DNA of 52,434 bases from DASPJL01 sp035628645. GTDB taxonomy: Bacteria > Bacteroidota > Bacteroidia > Cytophagales > Cyclobacteriaceae. Location of the stretch: contig DASPJL010000090.1 of the NCBI GenBank assembly GCA_035628645.1, forward strand, positions 1 through 52,434, given 5' to 3'. This document shows positions 33,903 through 44,014 of the stretch, piece by piece. A program made the translations under genes and the position numbers. Each line of letters opens with the position of its first letter. Position 1 is the stretch's first letter. Under the pieces are notes generated by a model. The model worked only from the letters and a program-made list of their open reading frames with translations, was not told the origin of the DNA and did not search any database.

Positions 33903-36900
33903 TTATTCTTTTAACAATTTCAATGTTTGGTTGTTTAGGGTATTCGAATTAACCTGAATTAAATATATGCCTGGATTTAGATAAATTCCTGTTAAATCAA
34001 TAGTTATAGAGTTACTGTAATCTACCTGATATCCTCTGGATAAAATAGAAGAACCAAAATTATCAAACATAGAAACTGTTATTTCTTCTGAGATCAGCTT
34101 ATCGAAAGTTAAGATTACCTGATCATCTCCTGCACTTAATGGATTAGGAAGTACAGTTACTTTATTACTTTCTTCAATTTGAATTGCTTCATCGGCAAAT
34201 CTTGCATTTGCACCTGATTCAGCACCTACTACCGAAATGATTTCAATTCCATTTATTTGTGGGCTGTTTATGACATTAAATAAATCAATATTAATATGTC
34301 CATCTGTTATTTCGACATTAAAGCTCTTTTTGATAGCATTAAATCCATTCTCTGCGAACATGTCCATGTTATCAAGTACCAGAGCTGATTCGATAAAGAC
34401 GTCAAATAAGTGATCGCCAGCAACGTGTTGATAGTCAGGAGGCCATGTATTTTTCTTTTGTGCAAAGAATAGGTTGATTATGTAATTGCCATTTGCAACA
34501 GGAAAATCATATTTTATAGGTGCACCCCAGTCAAATCTAAATGATCCAAATATGCAATCAGATGTTCCTGTAGTATTTGTATGGTCAGGCCACCAGCAAC
34601 CACCCTCAGTTAAGCTTGAGCCGCTAGGATTTGTTAAGTATTGTGAAGGAGAAGCGTAGGTATCACCTTCCCAACTAATAGGTGTGGCGGTAAGTGCTTC
34701 ACCTCCCGAATTTACTCTATAGATAATTGTTTGTGATCCTCCGACTACGTCTTCTACATTTAAGGTAAAGGATTCTGTGTCTGTTCCACCGTTTCCATCA
34801 ACTACTGTTATAGTTACGTTGTTGTATGTTCCGGAATTCGAGAATCCTGGAGAGAATTTCAATGTGGCAGTACCATTTCCTGTATTTGTAAACGCAGAAA
34901 AATCAGCAGGTAAATTTGTGGCAGTTAAAGTTAACACATCACCATCCGCATCACTAGCAATAATATTCACAGTAAGAGAAGTACCTTCATTTATAGATTG
35001 AGTTCCTATTTGTGCTACTATTGGTGCTCTGTTTACATTGTTTACTGTTATTGATATGGTTTGTGTGGATGAACCTCCATTTCCATCATTCGCTGAGATT
35101 ATTACATTGGAATAAACTCCGGAGTGAGAATAGCTAGGAGCCACAGCAAGGGTTCCTGTTCCATTGCCGGTACTTGTAAATGTAGCAAATGAAGGTAGTC
35201 CTGTTGCTGAAAGCGTTACTGCATCTCCATCCGCATCGGAAGCAGTTAGAGCATAACTTTGATTCGTATTTTCATCTAAAGTTTTGTTTCCGATAGTGGC
35301 AATTACAGGAGCATTGAGGTTTAGCTTGTTAACTTTTAACGTAAAAGTTTCAGAAGAAGTATCTGTGTTGGCATCTGTTACTGTTACCGTTACATTATAG
35401 CTTCCGGCATCTCCAATTTCAGGATTTACATTTATACTTCCTGTTCCGCTTCCTGAATTCGAGAAAGTAGCAAAAGAAGGTAAGCCTGTTGCAGAAAAAC
35501 TAATAGTATCACCATCAGCATCTGTTCCTGATAAATCTATGATTAAATCCGATAGTTCATTTACCTCTGCATTACCAATAGCAGCTAATTGAGGAGCTCT
35601 GTTTACATTGTTCACGGTAATAGAGATCGTTTCAGTGTCTATACCTCCTTTACCATCATTGGCGGTAATTACAATTCCTTCATAAACTCCTGAGTGAGCA
35701 TAGCCAGGGTTAATGGTAAGGGTTGCACTTACTCCAAAGTTATTAGCGATAGCCACAAATGAAGGAAGTCCGGTTGCTGAGAAAGTGATAAGATCACCAT
35801 CTTCATCCGTCGCGGTCAATGTCAGATCAAGCCTTGACCCTTCAGTTGCTGTTTTATTTCCGATGGTTACGAAAATCGGGGCATGAGTCAATGTTCTTGC
35901 ATTTACAATGGAAGAGAACGCAGAATAAGCGCCTGAATTCACTGCACGAACCTTGTAATAGTAAGTTGTATAGGCATCAAGGTTATTATCAATGAAGGAA
36001 GTAACGCCTGCTGCTGCACTGTAAACTAATGTATACGCGCCATTTGACATTGTTGACCTGTGTACTTCAAATCCTGTTTCATTTGATGAATTATCATTCC
36101 AGGAAACATTGATCTGGGATGGAGAATCAGCGGTAGCAACCAACGTATTTGGAACGTTCGGCGTGTTAGGTGAAACCGGAGTAGTTTTATTTACTTCATT
36201 AGAAAAGGTAGAGCTTCCATTGTCGTTAATGGCTCTTACCTTATAATAATATCGCGTACTTCCAGATAATGATAAATCAGCATATGTAGTTGTTTCTGCA
36301 TCAACTGTAGCGATAAGTTGATGATTGGAATTGTTGGTCGTAGACCTGTAGATTTCAAATCCCGTTTCATTATCAGATCTGTCTGTCCATGTCAGATTGA
36401 TTCTGTTATATGCGGCAACTTCAGCAACAAGGCTATTTGGAGAAGTAGGCAATGAACTGCTAAGATTGTAATCAGCGAAAGCCACATCAGGTATTAATTG
36501 TTTGCTTATTCCACCAGCAGTGAGCTGATATCTAGCCTGTAAAACTTCTCCTCCGCCTTTTTCAAAGAAAGTTATTCTGATTGGATATGCACCCGGCGTT
36601 AAGGCAATTGTACCTGATCTCTCCTGAGTGCCATGTAATCCATCATTATTTACAACTTCTGTAGCACCAATATATAATTTACTACCATCATCTGAGGAGG
36701 TGTAAAAGGTGTATGTACCTGTTTCGGTAGCATAGAAATATCCTTCAAACTGCATTGCAAAATTATTGTCTTGTAATCTTGGCGTTAATGTAACGTTTGA
36801 AACATATCCTGTAGCAGCAGGGGTTAAAGCGCTAAAATCAGGAAGGAGATCCCATGTTCCTTCGTAATAGGAGTATTTTAATCCTTTATTGATTCCACCT

Positions 36901-38774
36901 GCGGCGACCTGATTACTTTGAGGGGATAAATTACCAGACTTGTCGGTGGCTTTTACATATATAGAATACATTTCGCCTGGAGTAGCTACTAATGTATATG
37001 AAGTGTTTTCAGTTGAACCAGCAAGCGCTCCATTAACGTATATTTGATATCCAGTTACTCCTACATAATCCGTGGATGCTGTCCATGATAAATATATCTC
37101 GGTTGGGATGGAAGCTACATAAATAAGGTTTTGAGGTATAGATGGAGCTTCAAGATCCTGCGCTGTTGTACCGCTTCCGGACAATACAGAAGATGATCCA
37201 TTGTTGTTGATTGCCCTTACCTTATAAAAATAAGTGGTATTAGGTTCCAGGTTAGTATCTGAATAAGTGTTGATATTTTGGCCAAGTAAGCCAAGGAAAG
37301 TATATGGTCCATTAGATGAATTGGCTTTATATACTTCAAAACCTGTTTCATTAGAAGAATTATCATTCCATGTCAAATCCAAAATTGTAGGTGACGAAGC
37401 TGTCGCAACAAAGTTTGATGGAGCAGCAGGAGTATTTGACCCGTTCCCAACCGTTACAACAACAGGTGTTGAAGGAGCGCTGATACAACCTTCAGCTTCA
37501 GTTACCTGAACAGTATAGCTTCCTGCAGAATTTACTGTAATGCTTTGATTAGTTGAATTTGTAGACCATTTATAGCTTGCGTAACCGGCAGGAGCTGTTA
37601 AAGTAACATTAGTACTGCCATCTAATCCTGACAATGCCGTACTTCCATTTGCAGTTATAACAGGAGTCGCTGTTGGCGTTTTAATTTTAATAACTGCAGG
37701 GGTTGACCAAGCCGTCCATTGGGAGCCTCTTCTAAATCTTACTGTATAATTCCCAACTTGAGTCACAGTGATGTTGTTAGCCGTTGCACCAGGAATTAGT
37801 ACATCATCTTTTTTCCATTCATATCCTGAAAAGCCAGGGGAGATTTCCAATTTCACGTTGATGGTTTCGCCGGCACAGAATTCTGTTTTTCCATAATATG
37901 CATGAATGCTAAGCTTGGAATGATCTAATAGGAAAGGAAGATAATCTTCCTCTCCTATTGCGGAATTCCATGTATCATGTCCATTGTTTGGATAAACAGT
38001 GTATTTTGGTGTGCCACCGACATTTCTTAATGCGGTAATTGTCTGATTCGCAGTATATGGAGATGGAGAGTTATCATTCCCTCCTTGAAAATACCATATC
38101 GGAATATGAGCCACTCGATTAGTATTATCATAAGTAGGGTAGCCTATTCCAGACATTATATTGGCAGCAGCAAACAAATTAGTAAATCTGGCCAAACCAT
38201 CCCAAGCCCCATGTGATCCTGATGATAATCCTGATATATAAATTCTATTCGGATCTATTTTTAGATTGGTGCATAGTACTTGAACCATTTCTATAACTTC
38301 ATTTAAAAACCAGGCTTGACCAGTCCAGAAACCGTTAGGATTTTGAGGAAAAAGCACAAATCCAGGCCAGTATTTTTTACTGGTTGGCGATGCATTTATG
38401 CGAGTAATATAAGTATTTCCCTGATGTATTAACTGGTGGTCATTATTAAATCTTCTTGGATCATTTGACGGGTATGCAGGCCATGAAGGTCCTCCGCCCC
38501 CAAGGGCAGATTCTCCTGCTCCATGCAGCATAATTACCAAAGGGTAATTTTCTGTTGACACCAGAGAGGAATCGTAAGTTTTGGGGAATAATAACCTGAA
38601 AGTCATATCATACCAAGGGTTTGCATTTCCTCCCGTTATTTTAAATGATTTGTATGGAGAAGAATCCCAGCTCGTCATATCATAATATGGCGCTGGTTCT
38701 ATGGTTTGAGAGAATGATTTTGAAGTGATCAGAATCAAACAACCAAGTGTGAAAAAAAGTAATAGTTTTTTCAT
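33903..38774 (-). CDS. large modular secreted esterase: PHB-depolymerase-like catalytic domain, FN3, PA14, cadherin-like, malectin-like and T9SS domains
   Basis: A 1623-residue exported protein. The signal peptide is 1-23. An alpha/beta hydrolase domain covers about 50-290: YPLVIMLHGAGESALGGGG, nucleophile S184 in the G-x-S-x-G of YISGLSSGSHGAWDG, acid D234 in YFQGGNDNSPS, and H266 in PNNGHDTWN. It resembles feruloyl/acetyl xylan esterases and PHB depolymerases. Ig-like segments (about 290-445), FN3 domains (451-540, 545-628), a PA14 domain (630-760), two more FN3 (775-962), and four cadherin-like repeats of about 95 residues (963-1345) follow. Each of those four has T-x-x-D-x-D-G-D. A malectin-like domain (1348-1516) and a T9SS type A signal (1535-1623) end it. 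Likely role: removal of ester groups from plant polysaccharide by a surface enzyme. Confidence 0.88.
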   Translation of the reverse strand: MKKLLLFFTLGCLILITSKSFSQTIEPAPYYDMTSWDSSPYKSFKITGGNANPWYDMTFRLLFPKTYDSSLVSTENYPLVIMLHGAGESALGGGGPSWPAYPSNDPRRFNNDHQLIHQGNTYITRINASPTSKKYWPGFVLFPQNPNGFWTGQAWFLNEVIEMVQVLCTNLKIDPNRIYISGLSSGSHGAWDGLARFTNLFAAANIMSGIGYPTYDNTNRVAHIPIWYFQGGNDNSPSPYTANQTITALRNVGGTPKYTVYPNNGHDTWNSAIGEEDYLPFLLDHSKLSIHAYYGKTEFCAGETINVKLEISPGFSGYEWKKDDVLIPGATANNITVTQVGNYTVRFRRGSQWTAWSTPAVIKIKTPTATPVITANGSTALSGLDGSTNVTLTAPAGYASYKWSTNSTNQSITVNSAGSYTVQVTEAEGCISAPSTPVVVTVGNGSNTPAAPSNFVATASSPTILDLTWNDNSSNETGFEVYKANSSNGPYTFLGLLGQNINTYSDTNLEPNTTYFYKVRAINNNGSSSVLSGSGTTAQDLEAPSIPQNLIYVASIPTEIYLSWTASTDYVGVTGYQIYVNGALAGSTENTSYTLVATPGEMYSIYVKATDKSGNLSPQSNQVAAGGINKGLKYSYYEGTWDLLPDFSALTPAATGYVSNVTLTPRLQDNNFAMQFEGYFYATETGTYTFYTSSDDGSKLYIGATEVVNNDGLHGTQERSGTIALTPGAYPIRITFFEKGGGEVLQARYQLTAGGISKQLIPDVAFADYNLSSSLPTSPNSLVAEVAAYNRINLTWTDRSDNETGFEIYRSTTNNSNHQLIATVDAETTTYADLSLSGSTRYYYKVRAINDNGSSTFSNEVNKTTPVSPNTPNVPNTLVATADSPSQINVSWNDNSSNETGFEVHRSTMSNGAYTLVYSAAAGVTSFIDNNLDAYTTYYYKVRAVNSGAYSAFSSIVNARTLTHAPIFVTIGNKTATEGSRLDLTLTATDEDGDLITFSATGLPSFVAIANNFGVSATLTINPGYAHSGVYEGIVITANDGKGGIDTETISITVNNVNRAPQLAAIGNAEVNELSDLIIDLSGTDADGDTISFSATGLPSFATFSNSGSGTGSINVNPEIGDAGSYNVTVTVTDANTDTSSETFTLKVNKLNLNAPVIATIGNKTLDENTNQSYALTASDADGDAVTLSATGLPSFATFTSTGNGTGTLAVAPSYSHSGVYSNVIISANDGNGGSSTQTISITVNNVNRAPIVAQIGTQSINEGTSLTVNIIASDADGDVLTLTATNLPADFSAFTNTGNGTATLKFSPGFSNSGTYNNVTITVVDGNGGTDTESFTLNVEDVVGGSQTIIYRVNSGGEALTATPISWEGDTYASPSQYLTNPSGSSLTEGGCWWPDHTNTTGTSDCIFGSFRFDWGAPIKYDFPVANGNYIINLFFAQKKNTWPPDYQHVAGDHLFDVFIESALVLDNMDMFAENGFNAIKKSFNVEITDGHINIDLFNVINSPQINGIEIISVVGAESGANARFADEAIQIEESNKVTVLPNPLSAGDDQVILTFDKLISEEITVSMFDNFGSSILSRGYQVDYSNSITIDLTGIYLNPGIYLIQVNSNTLNNQTLKLLKE

Positions 38775-39042
38775 ATATAAAATATGGGTTTTAGAGGTTC
38801 AGCGGAAAGGTTATTTGGATTATTTCCAGCTATGGTGCAAATATGATATAAAATCAGTGCCGGATTTATAAAAGGGTTTCAAATTATTAAAACTCTTAAA
38901 AAAGTTAAATTTTTGACCTTTTAAGTTATAGATTAAACAGTTAGAACGAAGGGATAGGGTAAATTTTTACACACTTGGACCTCAGAAAAAAATAGGTTGA
39001 TGGTAAATTTCCCCAGAACATATATTTGTATTCGGCAAAGAA

Positions 39043-39447
39043 TCAAATTTCCAGTTTTGCCTCCTCAATAGCCTTATTCATTTCGGATTTTACTTTTTCA
39101 ATTTTTAATTTTTCTTCCTTTAAATATTTTATTGAAATTTCAATCGGTAAGGTATCGTATTTAGCATTGTATCTATGCATCCAATTCATCATTCCTTGCG
39201 ATGCGGCATTTAGATTATTAATGGACTTCTTAACGGAAGTTATTTTATCCGTATTTTCAGGCTTTTCTTTTTCTAGTTTGACTACATTTTCTTTTAGCTT
39301 TTTGCTTAATTCAGCTATTTCCTCCATTCTAGGCATCACTTCATTATGAACCGCAATGATGTTTTTATGAAGATCTTCTTGTTCTGATATTTTAGATGAA
39401 CATGAAAACAAAGCAATTAAAAGTAAAGAAAGAAGGAGGTTTTTCAT
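39043..39447 (-). CDS. small coiled-coil lipoprotein
   Basis: From ATG 39447 the product has 134 residues. It begins MKNLLLSLLLIALFSCSSK, a clear lipoprotein signal with acylated Cys at residue 16. The rest is highly charged and helical, with two coiled-coil stretches (IAELSKKLKENVVKLEKEK and IKYLKEEKLKIEKVKSEMNK). A block in between reads NNLNAASQGMMNWMHRYNAK. I do not recognise the family. An upstream in-frame Met at 39495 would add 16 residues that spoil the signal peptide, so I exclude it. It lies downstream of mdh on the same strand, after a terminator hairpin. Confidence 0.75.
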   Translation of the reverse strand: MKNLLLSLLLIALFSCSSKISEQEDLHKNIIAVHNEVMPRMEEIAELSKKLKENVVKLEKEKPENTDKITSVKKSINNLNAASQGMMNWMHRYNAKYDTLPIEISIKYLKEEKLKIEKVKSEMNKAIEEAKLEI

Positions 39448-39506
39448 GTTAATTTGAATCTTGCCTGGAACAAAATTTTTCATAGAAGTAGTCAACTAAA
39501 GTAAAG

Positions 39507-39533
39507 GAAAAGCCAGAGTAATTCTGGCTTTTC
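39507..39533 (-). terminator. terminator after malate dehydrogenase
   Basis: GAAAAGCCAGA (39507-39517) and TCTGGCTTTTC (39523-39533) form an 11-bp perfect stem with a 5-nt loop. On the minus strand a T-rich tail follows. It separates mdh from the coiled-coil lipoprotein gene. Confidence 0.82.
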
Positions 39534-39551
39534 AGTATTTAATATGCTGTA

Positions 39552-40484
39552 TTAAGCGGTCATTTTATCCAAAACAGCCATTACTTCTTTTACGTGGGTT
39601 CTTGAAATATTCAAAAGATTTCTTTCTTCGTCATTCAGTTTTAATTCAATTACTTTCTCTACTCCATTTTTACCTAAAACTGCAGGTACACCTAAGTAAC
39701 AGTCATTAATTCCGTATTCACCCTCTAATTTTATACATACCGGAAGTATTCTCTTTTGATCTCTTACAATGGCTTCAACCATTTGAGCAGCAGCCGATCC
39801 TGGCGCATACCAGGCAGAAGTACCCATAAGTTTTACTAACTCTCCGCCACCAACTTTAGTTCTTTCAATTATAGCGTTTAGTTTTTCCGAAGAAATTAGT
39901 TCAGTAACAGGTATCCCGGAAACAGTAGTATATCTTGGAAGGGGAACCATTGTATCTCCATGTCCTCCTAATAAAAGTGCCTGAATATCTTTTGGTGAAC
40001 ATTTTAATTCATCTGCTAAAAAGGCTCTATATCTTGCAGTATCAAGGATTCCTGCCATTCCAATAACGCGGTTTCTTGGAAATTTTGATGCAATATGTGC
40101 TTGATAAGTCATAACATCCAATGGATTGGAAACCACGATAATGATTGAATTTGGGGAAGCTGCAACTACCTGTTCTGTTACACTTTTAACAATACCTGCA
40201 TTGGTGGAAATAAGATCATCCCTGGTCATTCCAGGCTTTCTTGGAAGCCCTGATGTGATTACTACTACATCGGAATTGCTTGTTCTCGAGTAATCATTAG
40301 TAACACCTATAGTTCGGGAATCATATAGATCGATAGGCGCTTTTTGCCAGATATCCAGCGCTTTTCCTTCAGCGAAACCTTCCCTGATATCTACCAAAAC
40401 GATTTCATTTCCGATTTCTTTGTAAGCTAAGACGTCAGCACAAGTAGCGCCTACGTTTCCTGCTCCTACTACAGTTATTTTCAT
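39552..40484 (-). CDS. mdh: malate dehydrogenase, LDH-like type
   Basis: The TCA cycle enzyme interconverts malate and oxaloacetate with NAD. The 310-residue product has the Rossmann motif VVGAGNVGATCADVLA (residues 4-19), D33 after strand 2 (VLVDIREG), and substrate-binding arginines in SGLPRKPGMTRDDL. The catalytic His is in LLGGHGDTMVPLPR, and GMAGILDTARYRAFLADEL contains the third Arg. The R-K-P-G-M-T loop rather than Q in the active-site loop is diagnostic for malate over lactate. The ATG start at 40484 fits the family. It is a single-gene unit with its own terminator. Confidence 0.95.
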   Translation of the reverse strand: MKITVVGAGNVGATCADVLAYKEIGNEIVLVDIREGFAEGKALDIWQKAPIDLYDSRTIGVTNDYSRTSNSDVVVITSGLPRKPGMTRDDLISTNAGIVKSVTEQVVAASPNSIIIVVSNPLDVMTYQAHIASKFPRNRVIGMAGILDTARYRAFLADELKCSPKDIQALLLGGHGDTMVPLPRYTTVSGIPVTELISSEKLNAIIERTKVGGGELVKLMGTSAWYAPGSAAAQMVEAIVRDQKRILPVCIKLEGEYGINDCYLGVPAVLGKNGVEKVIELKLNDEERNLLNISRTHVKEVMAVLDKMTA

Positions 40485-40592
40485 ATCATTAAGTTTAAGT
40501 ATTGTTAAATTTTTGGCGTAAAGTTATTAAAGGCTCACTGATATGAAAGGGAGAGGGGGGATTTTTTCTGAGTTAGTTAAATTGAGGTGTGA

Positions 40593-40718
40593 TGGAAGCG
40601 GGAAGGTGGAAGTATTAAATCTTCCTTTGTCCATTCTTTAACCGAGGACATCCCTTTTTGATAACAAATTAAGGGATCTCATCGCTAAATCTCCCATCTT
40701 CCCACTTCCATCTTCCAT
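40593..40718. repeat. facing heptamer arrays around a REP-like palindrome
   Basis: TGGAAGC, GGGAAGG, TGGAAGT (40593-40613) are faced by CTCCCAT, CTTCCCA, CTTCCAT, CTTCCAT (40691-40718). Between them lies a palindrome, GACATCCCTTT (40647-40657) with AAGGGATCTC (40671-40680), whose sequence with flanking TCGCTAAA matches the element at 28621-28665. The composite fills the gap between tilS and mdh. Confidence 0.7.
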
Positions 40719-40724
40719 CGCTAT

Positions 40725-42056
40725 CTATTTTGCGGAAACGGATTCAACCTCGAGGATTTCTTTGGTATCGGTCGTTATTTTATACCTGTCATCAATTCTT
40801 TCACCAATTATCCATACTATTTGCTGATCAGAAACGAGGACAAGCGTCTTTTCCTTTTCGGATAGGGGGACTTTCTGATCAATAAAAAAATCACTCAATT
40901 TTTTCTTTTTCTGCATACCCAGCGGATAAAAAAAATCTCCTTTCTCCCAATACCTTAGAGAAAGCGGGTATTTAAGTTTATCATTGTCCAGTTGAGCGTA
41001 ATTCTTGTCCTTTTTTAAAGAGAACTGGTCAGCATTTATTTTTCTAAGGGAAAGAATAAGGTTGTCTGTTTTAATATCAACCGTGCTTTCGTCAATTAGA
41101 AAATTTACTTCCTGTGAAGAAATGATTGGGCTTATTATTATCTTATGTCTGTCTTTAACCGCTTTAAACTGTTGTGTTTTAAAGACCTTTCCCGACTGTT
41201 TTTCCAGCACGCTTATTAATGATTTACATTGGTCAAACGAAAAATCATAAGGTTCAAGGGTCTTATATAACTTTATTAAAGTTCCTGCTTCGGTATCAAG
41301 TCCATTAATGTCTATATAAATATCCTTTTGCCTAACTGTAATTCTTTTTGCTTTAAATTCTTCGACTTCTTTATTTAGAATCTCCTCTATGGAAGTAATT
41401 TTCTCAATAAAGGTGGTGATTGTACTTTCTATATTAGGATTGATCTTTTTAAGTTCAGGGATCACCTGATGCCGTATTGCATTTCGGTAATACTTGTTTG
41501 AAGCATTGGAACTGTCTTCTCTGTACTGAATATTGTTCTCATTTAAGAATTGAATTATGGTTTCTTTGGAAGCAAATAAGAGCGGGCGAACAATTTTATT
41601 ACTTTTAGGTTTGATGCCGTGAAGGCCTGCCAATCCGGTTCCTCTTGTCAAATTTAGTAAAATGGTTTCGAGGTTGTCGCTTTTATGGTGTCCGGTAGCA
41701 AGGTATGTGCATTTTTCTTCTTTAAGCAAATCATTAAACCAGCCATAGCGAAGTTCCCGGGCAACCATTTGTATACTTACCTTATTGCTTTCTGCCTCTT
41801 TTAAAGTATCAAATTCCTTAACCAAAACTTTTATAGTTAACTTTTTCCCTAGCGCTCTTACAAACAATTCATCCTCATCAGATTCTTGCCCGCGGAGTTT
41901 AAAGTTGCAATGGGCAATAATAAAATTAATATTAAGCTCTTTTAATAAATGACAAAGTACGACAGAGTCTGCGCCTCCGCTTGTAGCTACGAGCAGCTTG
42001 TCATGTTTTTTGAATAATTGATTGTCTTTTATAAACTTCGCAAAGTCATGCCTCAT
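40725..42056 (-). CDS. tilS: tRNA(Ile)-lysidine synthase
   Basis: TilS ligates lysine to C34 of the CAU-anticodon tRNA-Ile with ATP, an essential step for AUA decoding. The 443-residue product has the PP-loop SGGADS at residues 26-31, the block IIAHCNFKLRGQESDEDE, and the active-site stretch LATGHHKSDNLETILLNLTRGTGLAGLHGI. The C-terminal region has the tRNA-binding TilS domain near 350-430 (YPLSLRYWEKGDFFYPLGM and SDFFIDQKVP). The ATG lies at 42054-42056, so it is divergent from the OstA-like gene with a start-to-start gap of 47 nt. Confidence 0.95.
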   Translation of the reverse strand: MRHDFAKFIKDNQLFKKHDKLLVATSGGADSVVLCHLLKELNINFIIAHCNFKLRGQESDEDELFVRALGKKLTIKVLVKEFDTLKEAESNKVSIQMVARELRYGWFNDLLKEEKCTYLATGHHKSDNLETILLNLTRGTGLAGLHGIKPKSNKIVRPLLFASKETIIQFLNENNIQYREDSSNASNKYYRNAIRHQVIPELKKINPNIESTITTFIEKITSIEEILNKEVEEFKAKRITVRQKDIYIDINGLDTEAGTLIKLYKTLEPYDFSFDQCKSLISVLEKQSGKVFKTQQFKAVKDRHKIIISPIISSQEVNFLIDESTVDIKTDNLILSLRKINADQFSLKKDKNYAQLDNDKLKYPLSLRYWEKGDFFYPLGMQKKKKLSDFFIDQKVPLSEKEKTLVLVSDQQIVWIIGERIDDRYKITTDTKEILEVESVSAK

Positions 42057-42057
42057 A

Positions 42058-42086
42058 CTTGAAAGATACTTTTTTCGTTAGATTTG
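42058..42086 (+). promoter_or_regulatory. promoter of the OstA-like gene (-33 and -7 boxes)
   Basis: CTTG (42058-42061) is followed after 17 nt by TAGATTTG (42079-42086), an exact -7 box and a near match at -33. The long open frame starting at TTG 42059 would start inside the -33 box, so ATG 42104 is the better start. Confidence 0.5.
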
Positions 42087-42103
42087 CGAAATTTTTCTTC
42101 TTA

Positions 42104-43663
42104 ATGAATTTTAAATATTTCTTTTTAATAATCTTTTCTTTACTTCTGATTTCTCAATCTTCCTTTGCTCAAAGAAAAAAGGAAAGGATAAAGCTTATTG
42201 AGACAGGGGAAAATGGTGCCTTGGAAAAAGTAAAAAGGGGTGGAAAGTCAGTTCAGAAAATAAGTGGATCCAATGTTATTTTTCAACAGGAAAATACTTT
42301 CTACTATACCAAAGAAGCCTATTTCGATAAAAAAAATAATCAGCTCGAAGCTATAGGCAATGTCAGGATTGTTAGTGATAGTATTAATATAACCGGCAAC
42401 CAGTTGTTTTATGATGGCAAAACGAAGGTAGCAAAATTAAGAGGTAATGTTGTATTGGTCGATAAGCAGATGACGCTCTACACAGATAATCTGGATTACA
42501 ACATTGCTAACAATACGGCGGACTATTTTGGTGGCGGAAGAATTCTCGATAACGGGAATGTTTTAACCAGTAAGAATGGATTTTACAATAAGGCAGAACA
42601 CTTTTTTCACTTTACCAATGACGTAAAATTGGTCTCTTCCGACGCCACCCTTTATTCCAATGATCTAACCTATGATTTGGATAGTAAAATCGCGAAAACC
42701 AAAGGAGAGACAACTATCATTGGAAAAGATGGTGAGAAGAGTATTTCCCAGGACGTTACGCATAATACAGCAACCAAAAGTTCAATATTTACCAAACAAA
42801 AGGGTATTACCGAGGATTATGTATTAACCGGTGAAAAGACCTTTAATGATGAAATAAGAAAGTTTTCTAAGGCCAATATAAATGTTACTTTGACTATCAG
42901 GAAAGATAGTATTACCGTAATGGGCGACTTTGGGACTTATGATAAAATGGCAGGTATTGCCAAAGTGTGGGGTAATGTACTTGTATTAAGTAAAATGCAG
43001 CAGGATACCATGTTTCTTACGGCTGATACGCTTGTAGCAATTGATGAACAGGACAACGCCAAGGATAAGTTACTGGCTTATAATAATGTGAAGATCTTTA
43101 AGTCGGACCTTCAAGGTAAATGTGATTCTTTGGTTTACAATACAGGTGATTCCACTATTCTTCTTTATTTCGACCCTATTTTATGGGCTGAAGAAAGTCA
43201 ATTAAAGGCGGATTCTATTAACCTGAAGTTGAACAATAAAAAGATTGAAAGACTTTATATGGTGGAGAATTCCTTTATGATCACCGAGGACAGCATTCAT
43301 AATTTTAATCAGCTCAAAGGAAGGGACATGACGGCCTATTTTAAAGAAAGTAAACTTCATAGAGTAGATGTGAATGGGAATGGTGAAAGCATTTATTTTA
43401 TGCTGGACGAAAAAGACTCAGTGCTCCTTGCCATGAATAAGGTTATTTGCAGTGATATGGTTATTAGATTTGCTGAGAATAATAAAATCGACCGGGTATC
43501 TTTTATCAATACGCCTGATGGCGCATTAATCCCTCCTCATGAAATAGAAGAGCCTGAAAAACGCCTTAAAGGCTTTAGATGGAGGATTGAGGAACGTCCT
43601 GAAAGAGAGGAACTCATAGGAATTCGAAAGAAAGGTGTGCTTGTGTCAGAAAAAAACAGGTAA
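42104..43663 (+). CDS. OstA/LptA-like lipopolysaccharide transport protein
   Basis: From ATG 42104 the product has 519 residues. The signal peptide ends near residue 23 (FSLLLISQSSFAQ). The body consists of repeated jelly-roll strands, with phrases such as AIGNVRIVSDSINITGNQLFYDG, KLRGNVVLVDKQMTLYTDNLDY and KTKGETTIIGKDGE, the beta-taco repeat found in OstA_N/LptA. It is much longer than E. coli LptA (185 residues) and lacks an LptD barrel, so it is probably the Bacteroidota periplasmic bridge that moves LPS from LptC to LptD. The C-terminus is basic (RPEREELIGIRKKGVL). It is divergent from tilS; a promoter is visible. Confidence 0.85.
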   Translation: MNFKYFFLIIFSLLLISQSSFAQRKKERIKLIETGENGALEKVKRGGKSVQKISGSNVIFQQENTFYYTKEAYFDKKNNQLEAIGNVRIVSDSINITGNQLFYDGKTKVAKLRGNVVLVDKQMTLYTDNLDYNIANNTADYFGGGRILDNGNVLTSKNGFYNKAEHFFHFTNDVKLVSSDATLYSNDLTYDLDSKIAKTKGETTIIGKDGEKSISQDVTHNTATKSSIFTKQKGITEDYVLTGEKTFNDEIRKFSKANINVTLTIRKDSITVMGDFGTYDKMAGIAKVWGNVLVLSKMQQDTMFLTADTLVAIDEQDNAKDKLLAYNNVKIFKSDLQGKCDSLVYNTGDSTILLYFDPILWAEESQLKADSINLKLNNKKIERLYMVENSFMITEDSIHNFNQLKGRDMTAYFKESKLHRVDVNGNGESIYFMLDEKDSVLLAMNKVICSDMVIRFAENNKIDRVSFINTPDGALIPPHEIEEPEKRLKGFRWRIEERPEREELIGIRKKGVLVSEKNR

Positions 43664-44014
43664 TTAAACTCTTTCTACTTAAAAAGTACAATATATACCT
43701 CCATTGAAGGAAGATAACGATCGTTTCCTGGATGAAATATAAGAAAAGTACAAATTCAGCCTTAATTTACCGATAGAACCTTCCTGAAGAGCGTACTCAA
43801 AAAAATGAAAGGAATAACAGTGACGGTTCCATACTACAACTAAAATCAAACGATTCGGTAATGGAATAAAGATATTGAAAAAATATTTTTATTCTTAAAT
43901 TTTTTTTAACTCGTTTGGCACGTTATTCGTTGAGACTTATAAAACTCAGTAAGATTTACTTAAAGTAAGTTTTTAATATAATTATGCATTAAAGTAAATT
44001 TTTAATCTTTACTT
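43664..44014. other. 351-bp intergenic region, possible promoter elements
   Basis: No gene is seen. A TTGGCACG at 43915-43922 followed by TTATTCGTT resembles a sigma-54 -24 box with a poor -12 box. A clear TACTTTTG -7 box at 44010-44017 adjoins the next gene. The rest is AT-rich without visible structure. Confidence 0.4.
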
